This document shows, piece after piece, positions 31,396 through 42,154 of a stretch of DNA of 64,000 nucleotides. Origin of the DNA: Arenicola marina (lineage: Eukaryota > Annelida > Polychaeta > Arenicolidae). The DNA lies in the NCBI GenBank assembly GCA_964019135.1, contig OZ025256.1, forward strand, positions 18,297,911 through 18,361,910, read 5' to 3'. Every line of letters begins with the position of its first letter. Positions within the stretch are counted from its first letter, which is position 1. A program made the position numbers and the translations under genes. The notes under the pieces were generated by a model. The model was not told the DNA's origin. It made no database searches and worked only from the letters and a program-made list of their open reading frames with translations.

Positions 31396-32042
31396 GTATT
31401 GGATTAGTCCAGCCACACTAGCCTCCGTGTAGCCACGGAGTCTAGCTGCCGACCCTATTCACGCCATTAGCAACGGCTTTCGTGCGACCCCCCGCTGACT
31501 TCACCGGGTTCTAGAAGTTTGATTGTTCATTGAATAATGCCACTGTAAGACTAAGAGTGAAGAAGAAGGTTATCTCAACACGATTTAGTTCTAAAAACTA
31601 CAATACCTTACTGAATAAATGTGTGTGCGCCCATTTTCATTTGTTTTCGTAAAATTTTGAGACATCCGCTGTGGTGTGGCAATGGGTGAAACACGCGCCA
31701 GTGCGACGCGCACTAAAATACGAACCACCCACGCGCACAAACGAAACAAGCTCCTCGCACGGTGGCGCTACGCAAGCTACGAGCCCAAGCGGAGTGAGCA
31801 AATGAAACTGCGTGGAATCGACTTGCCGCTGACTGTTCTGTAAAGGTGAGTTGAAGAAATTGGTAGGACGGACACATTTGGATAGCATAAACGTACGGAT
31901 AAGTACATATAACCAGTACTTTTTCATGTTCATATTGTTGCACATTCATTAGACAAATGTTGTTGGACTGTAATTACTGAGGTAGATAGGCGTATGCAGT
32001 GGCCACCGGCCCGGCCGCCCGCATGCGGTGGCGGCGCACTTA

Positions 32043-32272
32043 GGGGCGCACCATTTCATATCGGGGGTGGGGGGGGGGGGCCTAGAAAAAAAAATTACCA
32101 TGCAATTTTTTTTTCCATTAATATATTGACATTTTATTTTTTTTTTTTATCTTGGTCATCAAAATATTTATTTCTTTAGACACCCATTCGAAATTTCTTT
32201 ATATATTTTTTTCCCCCCAAATTTTTCCCCCAATATTTTCTAGGCCCCCCCTGATGTGAAATGGTGCGCCCC
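32043..32272. mobile_element. PIF/Harbinger-like MITE, 230 bp
   Basis: Terminal inverted repeats GGGGCGCACCATTTCAYATC are matched at both ends. A TTA target duplication lies at 32,040-32,042 and 32,273-32,275. The interior is AT-rich and non-coding. The TTA/TAA target preference and GGG-type termini fit PIF/Harbinger. Confidence 0.85.
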
Positions 32273-33955
32273 TTAGCCAGTGACTGCAATATGTATTTGA
32301 AATATGGTTTTTCAAGATGATGGCTATTTCATGGTGAATAAGGGGGGGGGGGTACATTTAAGATTGAAGTATGCATGGTAATATACACTATACAAAGTTC
32401 AGCCTCAGAACATAGAGGACATGTTAATAAAACGACGACACACCCATTGCATAAATTGGTAACCTTACACTGAGTTTTGGGCGTACTGCCTCGTATCATA
32501 GAGTAGGCAAAACCCCCGGGGGTCCCTTCCAAGCATCCCTTCCAAGCATAATGCGGAGGTGTAATACGGGGGCTTCACCGCGGAACCATTTCCAAACCCC
32601 ATTACGTTGATGAAAGTTGTACGCATGGCGGCTGTAGTTTGTTGTGGCTTTACACTATAATCATTGTTACTTTGAACTGAAATTGGAGTGAGAATCAATC
32701 ACATGGCCAAATCGAGGTATAAAAACATAGAGCACACACAGAAGCATATGTAAAGACAAACACTGCAAGGAACTTTATTTCTCAATATTTCCGTAATAAT
32801 AATTTTCTAAAAATAATAATAGGCACTTGCTCCGTGGTACACAAACATAGAAACATAACAAATCTATAAACATGGTTTAATAGACGATTTTAAAGGACGG
32901 CCCTTCCATGTAGTGAAGCGGCAGCTAGGGGGTAGTCAAGGAGCCACGCTTACTGGTAGAACGGAAGAGCTGACAAACAACTAGGGCTGGAGGGGGCGGG
33001 GTTATTGCTGGGTGCGTGGACGTGGGGGGGGGGGGAGTACCGCGGTAAAGCCTCCCCTACTTCAACGCCAAAATCCCGTCGGTCGGGGCGTTTTAATGCC
33101 AAAACCCGCGCAACCCCACCCCCCCCCCCCCCCCCCGGCCCCTCACTCCCCGGAAAAGCTGTCAAATCCCTCTGTGTGGCAGACGATATATACTTGTAAT
33201 GTAGACAGGCAGATTTTACATGGTTGTCTCAGAGATCCAGTGAGTTTGGGAGTAGCGTGGGAATTCGTCATTGGTCAGTCAGTCCGGCCCATATATATCG
33301 TACCAACCCACGGATGCCACGACTGTGACCTGAAATCCACTCTGATATTTTGATACCCCCAACCTCAACGAAAGCGACCACGAAGGAACCACGGCTGTAT
33401 CAGCGCTACTTATTCTGATGCCGTGTCTCCCCATAGAAGCACGTTCCCTACATGTTGGCCTATGCGAGTGCATGAGGCGGGAGTGCAACAAATGGAACAG
33501 CCTGCAATGTAATTTGCATACCGGTATGACGTCACATAAAATAGTTTTTGTATCGAGAATGATCGCGAGCGTCTGAATCACAATGTCATGGCTTGCGTGA
33601 GAGTATTTAGTGCCTCATATCTTACTAAATAAATGTAACTTTGGGGCATATACAATAACAAATAACAGGAAGGTTGAGGCCAAAGCATGAGTGTCAGACG
33701 GTACACATGTCATTCCGTATTTTAGAACTTTATCGACGCGGCCTTGACATTCATATAGCGCCGTTGTAACAACCGAGAGGGCTGCGGCCGCGCAAATTTG
33801 ATGGGGCTGCATGAAAATAATATCGCACAACCTTACTCATGTCGCATTTTGCTTTTAATTTAAGCTTAAACGAAAGCTAAGATACCATTCTACCGGAATA
33901 TATATTTAATGCATTCATTTCCATGCTTAAATAAAGGTAAGCGACCCGCATATCT

Positions 33956-33986
33956 CCCGACCTGAGTCAGGTCGGAACTCTGCTAA
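33956..33986 (+). other. Hairpin followed by CTAA, possible Helitron 3' end
   Basis: CCGACCTGAGTCAGGTCGG is a near-perfect palindrome. It is followed seven bases later by CTAA and then T. Helitron 3' ends have a hairpin shortly before CTRR and insert before T. No matching 5' TC end was identified. Confidence 0.3.
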
Positions 33987-34062
33987 TGGAAAAGAATAGC
34001 GAGGATATTAAACGTTGGTGCGCGACACGTTGGGAGCGGACCGCGTTTAATTTGTTGAACTA

Positions 34063-35313
34063 GTATTGGATATGGATGTTATATCCTTGAAGACGCAGCA
34101 GCATGCGTTGCAGTCTGGGCGGTGCAGCAGTCAAGTTCTTCAAAGAAATCATTTCAAGTGGTTTATGATCACTCTGTACCACAAACGATTTGCCATAGAC
34201 GTATGTGTGAAATCGCTCGCAGGCGAACACCACAGCCAGTAATTCTCGCTCTATGTTAGCGTACCTTTGTTCAGCAGGTGTGAGGGATTTGGACGCATAT
34301 ACAACTGGGCGGTCGTCCTGTAGCAAGACAGCACCCATACCTTTGGATGATGAATCCACCTGAATCACTGTGTCTTTCTGTGGGTCATAGTACTGGAGGG
34401 TCGTCTCTAAACATAACAGGTTCTTAATATCGTAAAAACTTTTACCATGACTTTCCAGCCAAATGAACTCAACATCTTTTTTGAGCAGTTCTCGTAGAGG
34501 GGCAGTGCGCTGGGAGATATTTGGCATAAATGAAGACATGTAGGTAACAATTCCCAGGAATTCCTCCACTTCGGTCTTCTTAGATGGAGGTTGGAGCTCT
34601 TTGATGGCAGTTACCTTTTCAGGATTTGGGTGAACGCCACTCTCGTCAAATACTTGTCCGAAAAAGGTAATGTTCTTTTGCTTGATGTGACACTTCTTGC
34701 TGTTAAACACTAATCCGTTTTTATTTGCAATCTTCATCAAATTACGCAGATTTACATCATGCTCTTCTTCAGTCCTTCCGTAGACTGCGATATCATCAGC
34801 AATGCCAGCTGTTCCTGGACAGTTTTCCAATATCTGATCCATCTTTCGCTGAAACACGTCCTGACTCATGACTAAACCAAATGGCATTCTATTAAAACAG
34901 AAGCGTCCATAAGGAGAGTTGAAAGTGGTAAGCGGCTGACTTTCTTCATCCAAAACGACTGACCAATATCCGTTTTTTGCATCTAATTTAGAGAAATATT
35001 TCGCTCCTGCCAACTCACGGGTCATCTCTTCAAGAGTGGGTATGCGATGGTGACACCTCTTAATAGCCTTGTTTAAGTCTCTTGGATCCAGGCAAATTCG
35101 AAGTTGTCCATTACTTTTTCTGCTATAGGCCAGACTGTTTACCCAGTTGGTTGGTTCATCTATCTTCCTTATACCTTGATTCACCATTTCATCTAGTTCA
35201 GCTTTAATTTCATCCTTCATTTGGATAGGGCACTTACGTGGAGAATGTATAACTGGTTCCACCAATGGATCTGTCACTATGGTAGGTTCCAGGGAAGTTG
35301 CCAATTTTATCAA
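34063..35313 (-). pseudogene. pol: Reverse transcriptase and RNase H of LTR element 2
   Basis: A 417-codon minus-strand frame ends inside the inserted DNA at 34,062. RT motifs are ICLDPRDLNKAI, FSKLDAKNGYW and MPFGLVMSQDVFQ. The catalytic Asp pair is in GIADDIAVYG (about 34,797-34,792), where Ala-Asp-Asp replaces the usual YxDD context seen in many elements; Mag relatives also show this. RNase H follows with QVDSSSKGMGAVL, ERELLAVVFA and SDHKPLEM. A single-base frame change near 35,275 separates it from the gag-protease frame, whose protein runs into the RT N-terminus in the other phase. The coding part is otherwise clean, which matches the nearly identical LTRs. Confidence 0.93.
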
Positions 35314-36640
35314 ATTGCTCAGGGTAGAGTTTCACAAGATCTTCTGTGGAGTTGATTTGAGGTAGGTTATCCTGTTCGCTGGATGTCTGAAGATTGCAGT
35401 GAAGATTTATCAGGTTGAGTGTCCGTGAACTGGGTAGTCCAAGTATCGCCGGGCCATCTGCCTCTACAACATAGAACTTTTCAACATACCAGTCACTTGA
35501 TTGCTGTTGACAAGTCATGGATAAGATTCCATATTGCTTTATGCGACCACCATTGTATGCAGTCAGCACAGTGTCGATGCTCTCCAGACTCCCTGGTGTT
35601 GGATATCCTTCTTGGGTCAAATGCGATGGAAACATTTTGCGATATATGCGAAGAGGGAGAGTGTTCGCTTGAGCACCAGTGTCGACCTTCACAGTCAAAT
35701 CTGCAGGCAGGTGAGGCCTATCAGTTAGTTGTATATTCAACTTGGTGAATACTTCATCACGGTTGTCGTTTGTCTTGATTTCAGAAAATGAAAGATCACT
35801 AAATTGCTCAGACATTTCTGAAACATTCTTGTTCCTGTACGGCTTGAACCTTTGGTTAGGCGATCCTGAATGATCCCGTCTTGATTGAAAGTTCTTAGGT
35901 CTGGATCTGGATCTATGCCATTGAGGTTTTGCTGAAAAACAGACTTTAGCCCAGTGGTTTGGTTTTTTACATAGTCTACACACTGATCCGAATGCAGGAC
36001 AGTTTTCCTTTGGCTTGAGAGGGTGATTTTCCCCACAATTCCAGCATCTGGTATGAGGACTGGGTCTGGATTTACTCATAGTGGAAACTGAAGCGAGTGC
36101 ACCTTGGGTTTCTGCTAGCTGTTTCATATGATTAATTGATGCCTCAAATGTTCTTCCATATTCAATTGTTTGATCCAGCGTAAGCGTATTGTCCTTGCTT
36201 AATAAATCTTTTTGTAGATCATGGTGTTTAGTTCCCACAATTATCTGTTCGATAATCCTCTCATGTGACTCTTGTTGATCACGAAAGTTACATATTAGAG
36301 CTTGCAATTTGCAACGAGACATAAAGTCATCTATAGTTTCTGACTCCATTTGTCTGTATTTCTGTAGGTAGAACCTAGATACTCGGAAGTTATGCTTAGG
36401 ATCAAGCTGTTCATCAAATTTTTTCCAAACTGTATCTGGTTCCTTGGCCTCTTCCTCGGTTAAGCCCCATGAATTGAACTTCTTTAGACCTTCCCCTGAG
36501 AGAAGCAGTATATGGTCTACTTGCTTTGCTTTTGCAATGTTCTTCACAGAAAAATATAGTTGGCATCTCTGTTTAAACAATCTGAACGTGTTGGCCAAGT
36601 CTGAGGATTCCCAGTTCATGTGAGGTGTTATCTCGGCCAT
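35234..36640 (-). CDS. gag-pro: gag-protease of LTR element 2
   Basis: The likely start is the Met at 36,640 (MAEITPHMNWESSDL); an upstream Met at 36,697 also lies in frame. The N-terminal capsid part (LFKQRCQLYFSVKNI onward) resembles Mag-clade gypsy Gag. A cysteine cluster follows (CWNCGENHPLKPKENC and CRLCKKPNHWAKVC), the second being a standard CX2CX4HX4C knuckle. Protease shows VKVDTGAQANTLPLRIY with the D-T-G active site and a later AILGLPSS segment. The frame runs on into the start of the RT linker before shifting out of phase near 35,275. Gag and Pro are therefore in one frame here, unlike LTR element 1. Confidence 0.92.
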   Translation of the reverse strand: MAEITPHMNWESSDLANTFRLFKQRCQLYFSVKNIAKAKQVDHILLLSGEGLKKFNSWGLTEEEAKEPDTVWKKFDEQLDPKHNFRVSRFYLQKYRQMESETIDDFMSRCKLQALICNFRDQQESHERIIEQIIVGTKHHDLQKDLLSKDNTLTLDQTIEYGRTFEASINHMKQLAETQGALASVSTMSKSRPSPHTRCWNCGENHPLKPKENCPAFGSVCRLCKKPNHWAKVCFSAKPQWHRSRSRPKNFQSRRDHSGSPNQRFKPYRNKNVSEMSEQFSDLSFSEIKTNDNRDEVFTKLNIQLTDRPHLPADLTVKVDTGAQANTLPLRIYRKMFPSHLTQEGYPTPGSLESIDTVLTAYNGGRIKQYGILSMTCQQQSSDWYVEKFYVVEADGPAILGLPSSRTLNLINLHCNLQTSSEQDNLPQINSTEDLVKLYPEQFDKIGNFPGTYHSDRSIGGTSYTFST

Positions 36641-37095
36641 TTCAAGATATTGAATATGAACGCTTGTGCTTCGACACGACGTTAAATGCGCACACACATG
36701 TTTCGAAACTTGACAGTTGTAGCCTTGACCTTGTCAAATATGTTGCTGTTTGACGGCGATATCACTACGCGTAGTGGAACGTATTGTTTACATGACTTAA
36801 AAAGTTAGTTTTGGCATGTAACATGCGTAGAGACTAGTCGTATCAGTTTAAAAAGTTCACGATACCGTAGCACAAGTTGGTTGACACGTGTTCCTCGACG
36901 AGTTGCCGGCTTTTCTTGTTCCGTTGGTAAACTTTTCTTCACACTTGTCGCTGACGGACGGTGACGGTGTCATTATGAGCGGCGGTTCGGCTGTGCGTTG
37001 ACAGCTCCTGTGTTAACAGTTCTTGAGGCTATTACGCTTTGGCCATGCCTGTTCTTGACAAGTTCTTGACAAGTTAAACACGCGAAGGTTGTTTC
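36641..37095 (-). other. 5' untranslated leader of LTR element 2
   Basis: Sequence between the primer site and gag. It would hold packaging signals. None is recognised. Confidence 0.6.
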
Positions 37096-37110
37096 AAACC
37101 GCTGTCACCA
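37096..37110 (-). promoter_or_regulatory. Primer binding site of LTR element 2
   Basis: On the minus strand TGGTGACAGCGGTTT directly follows the 5' LTR. It begins TGG, as expected for pairing with a tRNA CCA end. The tRNA identity was not determined. Confidence 0.75.
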
Positions 37111-37292
37111 TGTAAAGATATGACACGTCTTTATAGTTCCAAGTCTTTATTGCAAGTGCCGGTTAGGTGAGTGAGGTGGGGTGGCAGGCGTATAACAGAC
37201 AAGCTACTTCATTAGCATATATCAAGGGCGTAGAAAGTAGTCCCTTATAAAGTTCACATATATATACATATATGGTTTGATATATCATTACA
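37111..37292 (-). repeat. 5' LTR of LTR element 2
   Basis: 182-bp right-hand copy, almost identical to 23,719-23,900 and followed by the ATATT target duplication. Confidence 0.95.
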
Positions 37293-37297
37293 ATATT

Positions 37298-38885
37298 GTT
37301 GGCACATACGCATACACTTAACTGTATGTAGTGTATGTAGTTTTTTATATTATCCAAAACCCGTACAGTGTTTATGTTAAGCAATTCAATTCGAATCGAC
37401 TGGCCCATTGGTTTGTATTACCCCTTTTTACCCACAATTGTATAGCACAATTGAATAGCACATTTGTCATGTCAACTTCGGCCACCATGGGGCGATACCG
37501 CATCCAAGGCCACAGTCACAGATTAAGGCTAGTATAGCTGTCATTGACCCCCAGAAGGCTCTACCACATACTACTCTAACCAACCACACGTCGAGAGACC
37601 GCGGCAGTCCCCCACACGCCACGCATGACGGGATATCGCAGTGACACCGGAACTGCGTTATACATAGAGATCCCAACTCATCTATTCATAGAACGAACGG
37701 CCGAATAGTGGTGTTCGACCAACGGGCTGTGGGCTTTGGGAATATAGGCCTCAACACACTCTGGTGAGTATAAACCTGGCACACATTGCACGGTAGTGGC
37801 GTAAGGTTTACTACTTGGTGAGTACAAACTCTGAACATGTTGGTAGTGACGTAAACTGTACATTACTTGGTTGGCATCAACTTTCCACAGCTCCTGTGGG
37901 TGACATATTCGGCTCCTGATTCCCCGGAGGGTTATAATAGGGTTTTCTTGTGCCGTACAAAAAAGTGTAAGTTGTTCTACTGCTGCAAACTGTTGTGTAT
38001 GACGGTTGACGCCAGCCTATCCACGGCGAGAGAGGGACAAATATATTAGGTAAACAAATGAGTATAGTTGTTTGTAGATGATCGTTGTTCATATGCACCA
38101 AAAAGGATCGTGTAACATAGACTGTTCCAGGGGAAATTCTGGCAGTCGCATGTTGCGGGTGAACTGTAGCTCGCTCTGCGCTGCACAGCATGTAAGAGGC
38201 GAGTACTGACTTTTAGCTGCACAATTTTCAACAGTTTATCATAGGTTAACAGGGTGTTTTCTAAAAACAAAAAGCCACTTTGTACAGATAAATATCTTGA
38301 CTATCAGATAATACTATTTTAAGAACGAGATGGATGCATACAAGATGAGAAAACAGCTGATATAAATGCCAACGAGCGAATGGAAAGACTCACTGTGCGT
38401 GGCAGGAAAGTGGCCATATTCCCGGTTTGTTGATGTACTTCAGTGCGGAAATAATGATCGTTCTGGCGTCTATTTTGTCTGGATATATTAAAAATCTAAT
38501 TTAGGTGATATGGGCCGGTATACGCCTTTTTTCATGCGAATCTGAGTGCATGCAAGTGAGTGGCTTGTGCCTTGTTGCGTCGCAACCAGGAATTTCGAAC
38601 AGGGAGCCTAACAGATATGACTGTTAAACTGTTCTTAATAGAGTGAAATACAACCTGTGCGTCCAATTATATAATGTAATACTTACAGGAAAGTGTATAG
38701 ACATCTCTCGTGTTTGTTCTGTGAGTAATGCCATATAACCAACCTACCCCTGACAAAAGAAACGTTGAAGCCGGGCACCTGAACCAACTCCATAGGCATG
38801 CATAGTAAACGCATGCGAGAATCTGTTTTCTAACCCCTGAAACACGCAGTGTGTATTTCTGAAGATAGGTGTCGCCTGTGGTATC
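37298..38885. other. Non-genic stretch upstream of the second Dok-like gene
   Basis: No convincing gene, RNA or repeat was recognised. Part may be promoter or 5' UTR of the gene starting at 39,952. Confidence 0.4.
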
Positions 38886-38889
38886 TGGA

Positions 38890-39760
38890 ACGGTCTATTT
38901 TCTTGCACTGTTGTGTGTAGCTTGTATACATTTGTCAAAACTGTACACTGTTGTATTCATATTTTCTACAGTTGTACATTCTTCTATGCATCTTGTGTAC
39001 ATGTATACATGTTATGCACACTTTCTCTTCGATGTTCTTGTGTACAGTTGTTGCACACTGTTGTATGCCTTTAATGATGTATGCATGTCGTATGCCCTTG
39101 CTATACGCTAGTGTATGCCATTGTTATACGCTGATGTATGCATGTTGTGTGTCTTGTCATACACTGATATACGCATGTTGTCTGCCCCCGTTATACGCCG
39201 ATGTAAGCATGCCGTATTCCCCTGTTTTACGCCGATGTAAGCATGTCGTATGCCTCTGTTATACGCCGATGTAAGCATGCCGTATTCCCCTGTTTTACGC
39301 CGATGTAAGCATGTCGTATTCCCATGTTATACGCCGATGTATGCATGTCGTATTCCCCTGTTATACGCCGATGTATGCATGTCGTATTCCCCTGTTATAC
39401 GCCGATGTATGCATGTCGTATTCCCCTGTTATACGCCGATGTATGCATGTCGTATGCCCTTATTTTGCGCTGATGTATGCATCATGTATGTCATTGTTAT
39501 ACGCTGATGTACGCATGTTGTATGCATTTGTTTTTCGCAGATGTGCGTATGTTGTATGCTCATGTTAGATGCTGATATATATGCATGTTTTATGCCGTTG
39601 TTATACGCCAATTTATGCATGCTGTATGCATGTTACACCCTGATGTATGTCTGTTGTGTGGCGTTACACGGCGATGTAGCCATGTATTGTATTCCCTTGT
39701 TATACGTTGTTGTATGCCTTTGTCTATCCCCTTGCAGTACTGTTGTATATGTATGATCTT
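38890..39760. repeat. 34-bp minisatellite, best preserved at 39,190-39,480
   Basis: Units of 34 bp read TTATACGCCGATGTATGCAT then GTCGTATTCCCCTG. The middle copies are nearly identical. Copies on both sides diverge progressively into ATGTTGTATGC and TTGTATACA words, giving a gradient from core to edges. About 20-25 units can be traced. Confidence 0.9.
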
Positions 39761-39951
39761 ACCCTCTTGTTTATTTATGCATGGTATCGCTTGTGTACAC
39801 GTGTAAAACACCGCCAAACAGGATATTAATAATATTAAAAATACTGATTACGCCTGTATTGCTTGTACATAGATTGCCCGGTGGCTGAGTTGCCAGTTTA
39901 TACTCTACACTGAAGCTTGTGACGGCCGGAAATGACGCAAACACTCGAGCA

Positions 39952-41536
39952 ATGGCTGGAAAGGACCACGTGGTCAAGAAAGGATACTTAGATGTCCTAC
40001 CATTATCTCCACTGGCAAGTTTTGAACATTTTCTGTACTATTTTATCTATTTCAGGTTTACTTAATGAAGTAGTGCAACACAGCATGTAATATGAGATTT
40101 ATTCAAAATAACTCTCTTACGATTATATATGCTATAAATAACTATGATAAATATTATTGTATTATTCAAAGTACATAACAAAGTACTCCTTTTGCAAAAA
40201 TCAGGATGTTTTACCGTCTTGTTTTGTTTTTACAACAAAAAGTAAGTGAAAATATCTGAAACTTCCATAGGCCGCCATGTTAAATTGTAATAGGGGGGTG
40301 GGGTGCTTCCACATCATTTTTTTGAAAAAGTAGCCCGAAAAGAACTGTTTTTATTACTGCGTTGTAATAAGCATATATAAAAATGTATCTTGTGAAAATT
40401 TCACCTAAATTTTTACCTAAGTTTTGAAATGTAGCATACTACCTTAAGTAAGGCGACTGCAACCGACACATGAATATTTTTAGGCCACATTTCCCGCGAG
40501 CCATCTTCTTGAACCAGGTACTTTATGTGTGACCTGCCACACAGTATTATCCCATCCAACTCTGGGATAAGGTTTCGCGTCTGTTCCTACTTCCAATGAG
40601 AGAATGTCCACAAATCATTAACAATTCAAACCTACATCGAAACCATACAATCGTCTACAATCCTTCGCCATCCAAAAGGGCTATGACTGAAGTAATCACA
40701 CTTTTCACATTCCCAGAACAAAATTAAGTTTGCTGATCCACTGAATTAGACACAATATTCTAACCACAATGAATGACACTCCACACATCATCTTGCACAA
40801 AGCTAAATGGCAGAGTTTAAAGGGATATTTGCAATGCATAAAAAATAAGATCATCAATTCGTACGCGTATGAATGTAACATCCCCCATTGCTACACATGT
40901 GATAACTTAGGTTAAAATAATCCCATAACGGTCCATATTATATCTAGTTACTAATCCATTAAGGTTTTGTCTATTAAATTCCTGCAGTGACACATGTTCT
41001 GTTGTTGTGTATTTTTTTTTCAGGTGGCTCCCATGCCAGCGACCGACGAATGACCCACTGTATTTGTTTATTAGCATGTTGAAATAATCATATTCCTGAT
41101 CTAGTCTCCCCAGCTCAGTTGATTTAACTCAGTTCATTCCACACATACCAGGACGAGGCTTACGTTCCCATGTGGCAGAACCATTTCTTCGTCCTCCTGG
41201 GGTCGTCCGAATCCGCCCAAGGTCGTTTGATTCACTTCAAGGACGAGGCCGAGTACGAGACGAGACGGACAATCTGTAAACATGACTTCTACATAGAGGA
41301 GATTGACAAGGTTAAGCTGGGGGGCGATGGGCCGCAAAACAGCTGCTGTTTTCAGGTCAGAAAGACTAATCAAAGCGCCGATAAACGCTACAGGGCCGCG
41401 AGCGAAGACGAAGCTCGGGAGTGGTTCAGCATGTTGAGAGAAAACATCGACGTGTATAAACAATATCGTCGCCGTGGCAACCCGCTTGCAGCGGGTGCCA
41501 AGAAGACGACGCCACCGACACCTGGTGGCGACACAG
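39952..41536 (+). CDS. Second Dok-like gene, first two exons (PH domain), 3' part not found
   Basis: Exon 1 is 39,952-40,014 (MAGKDHVVKKGYLDVLP, 21 codons) and exon 2 is 41,152-41,536. They join in phase 0, and exon 2 ends in phase 1, exactly as in the gene at 12,117. Together they encode a PH domain from VVKKGYLDV to the helix EAREWFSMLRENI. It is about half identical by eye to the first gene (shared YVPxWQxHF, KSCFQ/NSCCFQ, EAREW, LRENI). Intron 1 starts GCAAGT. The tail of exon 2 is a Pro/Thr/Lys linker. The expected PTB exons were not recognised in the rest of the window. They may lie beyond 64,000, in the N gap, or be lost. As an adaptor it would act at the membrane under tyrosine kinases. 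Confidence 0.8.
40015..41151 (+). other. GC-AG intron 1 of the second Dok-like gene
   Basis: The intron begins GCAAGT after CTG and ends CATACCAG, phase 0, 1,137 bp. The donor matches the preferred GC-AG consensus. No mobile element was recognised inside. Confidence 0.75.
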
Positions 41537-41574
41537 GTGAGCGCGACAATGTGGCTGTGTGATATCTCGGCCCA

Positions 41575-41750
41575 GGACCGGTGGATAAAACACACCAAGC
41601 GCTTCGGGCCAAATGGGAATTTCCCTTTGGCCTAACGTGTAAGGTGTTCGCTCGGGATGCGAAGGGTCGCCGGTTCGAAACCCGCCTAGAACTTTCTAGG
41701 GTAGAACCGGCGTCCATTCGGGCCTGAGACCATAAATACTACAGCTGCGT
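41575..41750 (+). mobile_element. tRNA-derived SINE just after exon 2 of the second Dok-like gene
   Basis: A tRNA-like head spans about 41,615-41,690. An A-box-like TGGCCTAACGTGTAAGG lies at 41,628-41,644. An anticodon arm TTCGC/GCGAA closes a 7-base loop TCGGGAT. The B box GGTTCGAAACC is at 41,672-41,682. The T stem has a mismatch and the acceptor stem is poor, so this is a SINE rather than a working tRNA gene. A tRNA-unrelated body follows to about 41,750. It starts within about 40 bp of the exon 2 donor. Confidence 0.65.
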
Positions 41751-41954
41751 TTTATGCCAAGCGAATGCAGGGGATGTTTCTAGTTTTGGATTAGAATCAG
41801 TTTTCGGTGTCACCTCCTTATTTTGTTGCGGATTTCTGTGCGAACCACTCACTCCCTCCCACCCTCTCAGCCCCTCGATCACCAGGCGTCGTATGTTGTC
41901 TAGGAGACCTCACATCGCCCAGTAATGTTTTGTTTCATGTTTTGTTCGTTGTGA

Positions 41955-42154
41955 NNNNNNNNNNNNNNNNNNNNNNNNNNNNNNNNNNNNNNNNNNNNNN
42001 NNNNNNNNNNNNNNNNNNNNNNNNNNNNNNNNNNNNNNNNNNNNNNNNNNNNNNNNNNNNNNNNNNNNNNNNNNNNNNNNNNNNNNNNNNNNNNNNNNNN
42101 NNNNNNNNNNNNNNNNNNNNNNNNNNNNNNNNNNNNNNNNNNNNNNNNNNNNNN
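41955..42154. other. Assembly gap of exactly 200 N
   Basis: A run of 200 N separates unique sequence from the 24-bp array. The round number suggests a placeholder of unknown true size. Confidence 0.99.

Larger units (their letters stand above)
31405..34062. mobile_element. 2.66-kb non-coding insertion, probable DNA transposon, in the pol of LTR element 2
   Basis: GTATTGGAT at 31,396-31,404 recurs at 34,063-34,071 and flanks the insertion. Joining across it restores continuous RNase H sequence, so the boundaries are reliable. The ends are TAGTCCA and, in reverse complement, TAGTTCA, a short imperfect inverted repeat. An 8- or 9-bp target duplication suggests a hAT-, Merlin- or MULE-like origin. 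No transposase frame is visible. It contains a Harbinger-like MITE (32,043-32,272), R2 fragments (32,560-32,600 and 33,030-33,130) and a hairpin near 33,966. Confidence 0.75.
23719..37292 (-). mobile_element. LTR element 2: Mag-like Ty3/gypsy retrotransposon with nested insertions
   Basis: 182-bp LTRs at 23,719-23,900 and 37,111-37,292 begin TGTAAAGATATG and end TATCATTACA. They differ at only about two positions. A 5-bp target duplication ATATT lies at 23,714-23,718 and 37,293-37,297. The element reads on the minus strand: primer site next to the right LTR, gag-pro (36,640-35,234), RT/RNase H (35,313-34,063), integrase (31,395-29,848) and polypurine tract (23,901-23,913). It is split by a 2.66-kb insertion at 31,405-34,062 and a LINE at 24,208-29,838, each with its own target duplication. 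Without these it would be about 5.3 kb. The gag sequence resembles Mag-clade elements. Confidence 0.95.

Noticed and set aside
37331-38049. Small frames between LTR element 2 and the second Dok-like gene
   Set aside because: All are under about 105 codons, overlap each other, and have no motif or splice-site support.
41615-41690. Functional tRNA-Pro gene
   Set aside because: The anticodon arm is good, but the acceptor stem does not pair and the T stem has a mismatch. A SINE head fits better.
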